A DNA stretch of 21,062 nucleotides from an uncultured Alkalilimnicola sp. (GTDB lineage: Bacteria > Pseudomonadota > Gammaproteobacteria > Nitrococcales > AK92): assembly GCA_937951875.1 (NCBI GenBank), contig CALGAN010000061.1:1-21062 (forward strand), given 5' to 3'. A program made the translations under genes and the position numbers. Shown here piece by piece: positions 17,871 through 21,062 of this stretch. Within the stretch, counting starts at the first letter, position 1; every line of letters begins with the position of its first letter. Under the pieces are notes generated by a model. That model was not told where the DNA came from. It did not search any database and saw nothing but the letters and a program-made list of their open reading frames with translations.

Positions 17871-19639
17871 CCAAAGATCTCCAGGATGGATCGGCCGGCA
17901 CCGAAGGCCGGACCGTCAAGGGGTTCGTTCTGCAGGGCATGCATGGTGGCCCAGGCCAGTTCTGCGTGTCCGGTGGTCGTACTGCGGCCTGATCGATAGG
18001 TGAGCTGGCCGCCGCCCTCGGTGGTGGTACGGCGGATGGCCATGAATGACTGCGCTAGATCCGTCCAGCCGGCATCAAACTGCAAGCGCCCTTTCCGGAT
18101 GATGTTTTGGGTCTGCATCACCATCCGCGCCTTCATCTCTGGCGTGTAGCGGTAGCGCGTGACGTGCGGGAAGAACTTGGCGACCAACTGCGCTACAGCG
18201 TCGCCGATTCCGGTGTTGTCGATGCCAATGTAGGTGACGTTAAAGCGCTGAGTTAGCTTACGGATGAACTCCGCCTGGGCCTCATAATCCATGCCGCGGA
18301 GCCGGTGCTTCTCGATCAGGCGATGCTTGCCGTCGACCGACCGTGCTGGCGCGAGGACAACCAGCCCGGCCCCGTCGCCGTCCTCGCCGGCGCCAGCCGG
18401 GTCGTAGCCGATCCAGACGTCGTGATCGCCTAGCGGTCGTGGAGCGAATGGTCGCAGATCACGCCATTCCTCCCAGCTGTCGACCATGCACGCCTGCAGA
18501 TCAGCCAAGGGGAACACGCTCAGTGTGTCGTCCACGAACTGGCACATCAGCAGGTTGGCGTACTCGTCCTCGGAATATTCCAACCGCAGCTGATCCAGGT
18601 CGAACAGATCACAACCACCGGCAACGGCATCCTCGACAGTAACGATTTGCCGCCATTGGCCATCGGCGCACGCGGCGCCGCGAAACAGCGCTTCGTGGCT
18701 AACATCGATCTCTACCCGTTCTTCCTTGCGGCGCCGACCGTTGAACAGCTCGCCGGACCAGAACGGGTAGGCCTCATGAGCAATGCTAGACGGGGTGCTG
18801 AAGTAGGTCTGGCGCCACTTCTTGTGCATGGCCATACCCGACGCAACCTTCCGGAACTCCTGGAATTTCTGGATCCAGAAGTACTCGTCCATGTAGACGT
18901 CGCCATGATAGCCCTGCGCGGTACGGGCGTTAGTTCCGAGGAAGTAGAGCGTCGCCCCGTTAGCCAACACCAGAGGATCGCCACGCAACTCGCGCCCCGT
19001 CACGTCCTTGACGAACTGAACGATGTACTGGCGGAAGATGTGTGCTTGAGCTTTGCTGGCCGACAGGAAAATCTTGTTCTTGCCGGTCTGGAGAGCATCG
19101 ACGATCGCCTCGCGGGCAAAGTACCACGTCGCGCCGATCTGCCGGCTCTTGAGCAAGTTGCGGATGCGGTGCAAGAGGCCGGCACGATACCAAGTGCGCT
19201 GGTAGTCGAATAGAGATTCCTCGAACGCCTCCACGAGCTTGGCGACGGCTTCATCGTCGAGAGCGTTGCGCGCTGGCTTTCTGTGCGGTACCGCGTTGCG
19301 GTTGTGAATGGCCGGGTTGAGATCCGACTCGCGGCCGGTCTGCTGATACCGGCGCACTCGGGCCAGGCGTTCAATCTGTCGACCCAGAAGGTCGATTTCC
19401 TTGAAGTCCTTCCCCTCCTTATGCTCCTTAGCGATCAGCTGAACCAGCCTTGCTTCGAGCGCGCTCTCGACCCGCTCGGTCGGGCTGGCCTCATCCCACC
19501 GATCCCGCCGTTTCCAGCTGTGGATCGTCGCCGCATTCTCGCCCAGGTGCTCGGCAATGCGCGCGACCCTCCAGCCCTGCCAATACAGGTTGCGGGCAAT
19601 AATACGAGGGGAATCAGGGCGGTCTGGCAGCGTAGTCAT
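17867..19639 (-). CDS. P: Terminase large subunit, ATPase/nuclease (P2 P)
   Basis: Powers DNA packaging. With the ATG at 19639 the product has exactly 590 residues, equal to P2 gpP; an upstream in-frame start at 19687 adds 16 residues that look unlike the family. Residues about 20-46 are a helix-turn-helix (VARIAEHLGENAATIHSWKR). The ATPase part has LKSRQIGATWYF (Walker A-like, about 163-174) and VYMDEYFWI (Walker B, about 248-256). The C-terminal nuclease part starts at WIGYDPAGAGEDGDG, with TYIGIDNTGIGDAV further on. The ribosome site at 19639 is weak. Divergent from capsid gene O. Confidence 0.95.
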   Translation of the reverse strand: MTTLPDRPDSPRIIARNLYWQGWRVARIAEHLGENAATIHSWKRRDRWDEASPTERVESALEARLVQLIAKEHKEGKDFKEIDLLGRQIERLARVRRYQQTGRESDLNPAIHNRNAVPHRKPARNALDDEAVAKLVEAFEESLFDYQRTWYRAGLLHRIRNLLKSRQIGATWYFAREAIVDALQTGKNKIFLSASKAQAHIFRQYIVQFVKDVTGRELRGDPLVLANGATLYFLGTNARTAQGYHGDVYMDEYFWIQKFQEFRKVASGMAMHKKWRQTYFSTPSSIAHEAYPFWSGELFNGRRRKEERVEIDVSHEALFRGAACADGQWRQIVTVEDAVAGGCDLFDLDQLRLEYSEDEYANLLMCQFVDDTLSVFPLADLQACMVDSWEEWRDLRPFAPRPLGDHDVWIGYDPAGAGEDGDGAGLVVLAPARSVDGKHRLIEKHRLRGMDYEAQAEFIRKLTQRFNVTYIGIDNTGIGDAVAQLVAKFFPHVTRYRYTPEMKARMVMQTQNIIRKGRLQFDAGWTDLAQSFMAIRRTTTEGGGQLTYRSGRSTTTGHAELAWATMHALQNEPLDGPAFGAGRSILEIFG

Positions 19640-19686
19640 GGCAGGCAGCGTACCCGCGCGCCCGCAGCCGCCCCCGCACCTGCTCA

Positions 19687-19737
19687 TGTAAGCGCGGTCC
19701 TATACACCGCGCGCGCGTTGTAGCCGGGAGCCGCACA
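19687..19737. promoter_or_regulatory. Divergent late promoter region between P and O, with TGT/ACA half-sites
   Basis: TGT (19687-19689) and ACA (19704-19706) are 14 bases apart; TGT (19719-19721) and ACA (19735-19737) are 13 apart. P2 places Ogr-dependent divergent late promoters between P and O, with TGT-N12-ACA near -55. A rightward start near 19751 would precede O (19779), and a leftward start near 19673 would precede P (19639). The spacings are not canonical, so this is tentative. Confidence 0.3.
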
Positions 19738-19778
19738 GCCGAACCTGACGGCAGTCACGAACCCGAACCAGGGGGACA

Positions 19779-20597
19779 ATGATGAAGCGGTTCCGCGTCG
19801 CCACCGAAGGCGCCACCACCGATGGCCGGACGATTAGCCGGACCTGTCTCGAACAAATCGCCAAGAACTACGATCCGACCCGCTACGGAGCCCGGATCTG
19901 GCTGGAACACTATCGCGGGGTGTATCCGGACGGCCCGTTCAAGGCATACGGCGATGTCACCGCTGTATCGGTCGAAGAAAACGCCGATGGGAAACTGGAG
20001 CTCTACGCCGAACTCGATCCGACTCCCGATCTGATCGCGCTGACCAAGGCCCGACAGAAGATCTACACCTCGATCGAGGTCGATCCCGACTTCGCCGGGA
20101 CTGGGGAGGCGTACCTGGTGGGCCTGGCGGTCACCGACTCCCCGGCCAGTCTGGGCACCGAGATGCTCAAGTTCTCCGCCGCCCAGGGCGAGAAAAGCCC
20201 GCTCGCCTCCCGCAAGCAGACCCCGCGCAACGTGTTCACGGCCGCGATCGAGACGCAGCTCGATTTCGGCGAGGAACAGGCGAAGGACAACAAGCCCTCG
20301 CTGCTCGACAGCGTGAAGGCTCTATTCAACCGGTACCGCAAGACCGGCCAGGCCGAACTCGCCGCATTCAGGATGGACCTCGAGGCCACGCTCGAGCTGT
20401 TCGTACGGGAAGCGGCCGAGCTGCGCACCGCGCTCGACCAATGCGCCACCGCCGCCGTCCTCTCCGAGCTCAAAGCCGCCCACGAGCAGCTGCGGACGGA
20501 ATTCACCGCGCTGCGCGAGCGACTGGACAACACCCCCGCAACCCCGCCCCGCTCCGCCGCCACGGGTGGCAACGGCGGCACTGTAACCGATTGCTAA
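19779..20597 (+). CDS. O: Capsid scaffolding protein and maturation protease (P2 O)
   Basis: Shapes the procapsid and cleaves capsid proteins, including itself. The 272-residue product (P2 gpO 284) has the protease triad in register with P2 (D19, H48, S107): here Asp15 in TTDGRTIS, His44 in WLEHYRG and Ser98 in YTSIEVDPDF. The conserved VGLAVTDSPASLGTEML follows. The C-terminal half (about 190-255) is helical scaffold, and the end ATGGNGG-TVTDC resembles the P2 C-terminus. GGGGGA precedes the ATG. N follows 15 bases after the stop. Confidence 0.95.
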   Translation: MMKRFRVATEGATTDGRTISRTCLEQIAKNYDPTRYGARIWLEHYRGVYPDGPFKAYGDVTAVSVEENADGKLELYAELDPTPDLIALTKARQKIYTSIEVDPDFAGTGEAYLVGLAVTDSPASLGTEMLKFSAAQGEKSPLASRKQTPRNVFTAAIETQLDFGEEQAKDNKPSLLDSVKALFNRYRKTGQAELAAFRMDLEATLELFVREAAELRTALDQCATAAVLSELKAAHEQLRTEFTALRERLDNTPATPPRSAATGGNGGTVTDC

Positions 20598-20612
20598 GAG
20601 GCGCTGGCCACC

Positions 20613-21062
20613 ATGCGTAACGATACCCGCAAAGCGTTTGAGGCGTATGTAGCGCGCATCGCGCAGCTGAACGGCGTGAGCGACACCACCAAGACGTTCA
20701 CCGTCGAACCGAGTGTTCAACAGACGCTGGAAAAGAAGATCCAGGAGAGCTCCGAGTTCCTCAACCGGATCAACATCATCGGTGTCGACGAGATGAAGGG
20801 CGAGAAGCTCCGCCTGGGCGTTAGCGGCCCGATCGCCGGCCGCACGGACACCAGCGTTGCCGATCGCCAGACGCGCGACGTCTCCAGCCTGGACGATCAG
20901 GGCTACGAGTGCCGTAAGACCGACTTCGACACCCACATCACGTACAAGAAGCTCGACGCCTGGGCGAAGTTCCCCAACTTCCAGACCCTGCTGCGCGACG
21001 CCATTGTGCGGCAGCAGGCTCTCGACCGCATCATGATCGGCTTCAACGGCGTGACCGCGGCG
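20613..21062 (+). CDS. N: Major capsid protein (P2 N), 5' part only
   Basis: Main shell protein of the capsid. The frame from the ATG at 20613 stays open to the window end: 150 codons, about 40% of P2 gpN (357). Conserved segments are easy to see: MRNDTRKAFEAYVARIAQLN, KTFTVEPSVQQTLEKKIQES, INIIGVDEMKGEKLRLGVSG and ALDRIMIGFNGV. No stop is seen because the gene runs out of the window. The start codon context (GCGCTGGCCACC) gives a weak ribosome site, suggesting coupling to O. Confidence 0.95.
   Translation, partial: MRNDTRKAFEAYVARIAQLNGVSDTTKTFTVEPSVQQTLEKKIQESSEFLNRINIIGVDEMKGEKLRLGVSGPIAGRTDTSVADRQTRDVSSLDDQGYECRKTDFDTHITYKKLDAWAKFPNFQTLLRDAIVRQQALDRIMIGFNGVTAA

Noticed and set aside
18343..19213. 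Plus-strand open frames opposite terminase P
   Set aside because: They are antisense to a complete 590-residue terminase and show biased composition with no family pattern.

Overview
The window is a high-GC segment of a temperate P2-like myophage (Peduovirinae-type tail and capsid modules), probably from a gammaproteobacterium. I cannot fix the host genus from the sequence. The best host clue is an 18-bp sequence at the 3' end of the integrase gene that matches, from memory, the 3' end of the gammaproteobacterial tRNA-Glu.

Layout. Bases 1-6016 are the end of the late tail operon in P2 order: tail-fibre-associated fragment, FI sheath, FII tube, E with the -1 frameshift E+E' chaperone, T tape measure, U and D. 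Bases 6058-7468 (minus strand) hold a two-gene lysogeny unit, a LexA-like CI repressor followed by a membrane protein with a WYL-like tail. After an operator/promoter region, the rightward early operon (7571-12712) carries three small ribbon-helix-helix-like proteins, an Ogr/Delta-type late activator, an unknown protein, a P4-alpha-like primase-helicase, a KilAC-like two-module protein, a DksA/TraR-type zinc finger and a small unknown protein. A large serine recombinase (12818-14404) contains the putative attP core in its last codons. Bases 14405-15267 hold no convincing gene. They contain an alternating purine-pyrimidine tract and a symmetric cluster of nine GGTGAG/CTCACC iterons that looks like a replication origin. 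Bases 15268-16771 form a forward accessory cassette: an XRE regulator plus ImmA/IrrE-like metalloprotease with its own operator-like promoter and terminator, then two very small basic proteins. The packaging and capsid genes follow: portal Q and terminase P on the minus strand, then scaffold/protease O and the start of major capsid N on the plus strand.

How it fits together. The virion genes are ordinary P2 types, but replication appears swapped: there is no P2 A-type rolling-circle protein, and a P4-like primase-helicase is paired with P4-like iterons instead. The late activator gene lies in the early operon rather than next to D, which would couple late transcription directly to early expression. 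D, the early region, int and then Q-P-O-N run through the attP core without host DNA or a tRNA body. That is the arrangement of an unintegrated (circular, concatemeric or circularly permuted) phage genome, not of a prophage end. No tRNA or rRNA gene, CRISPR array or insertion sequence was seen.
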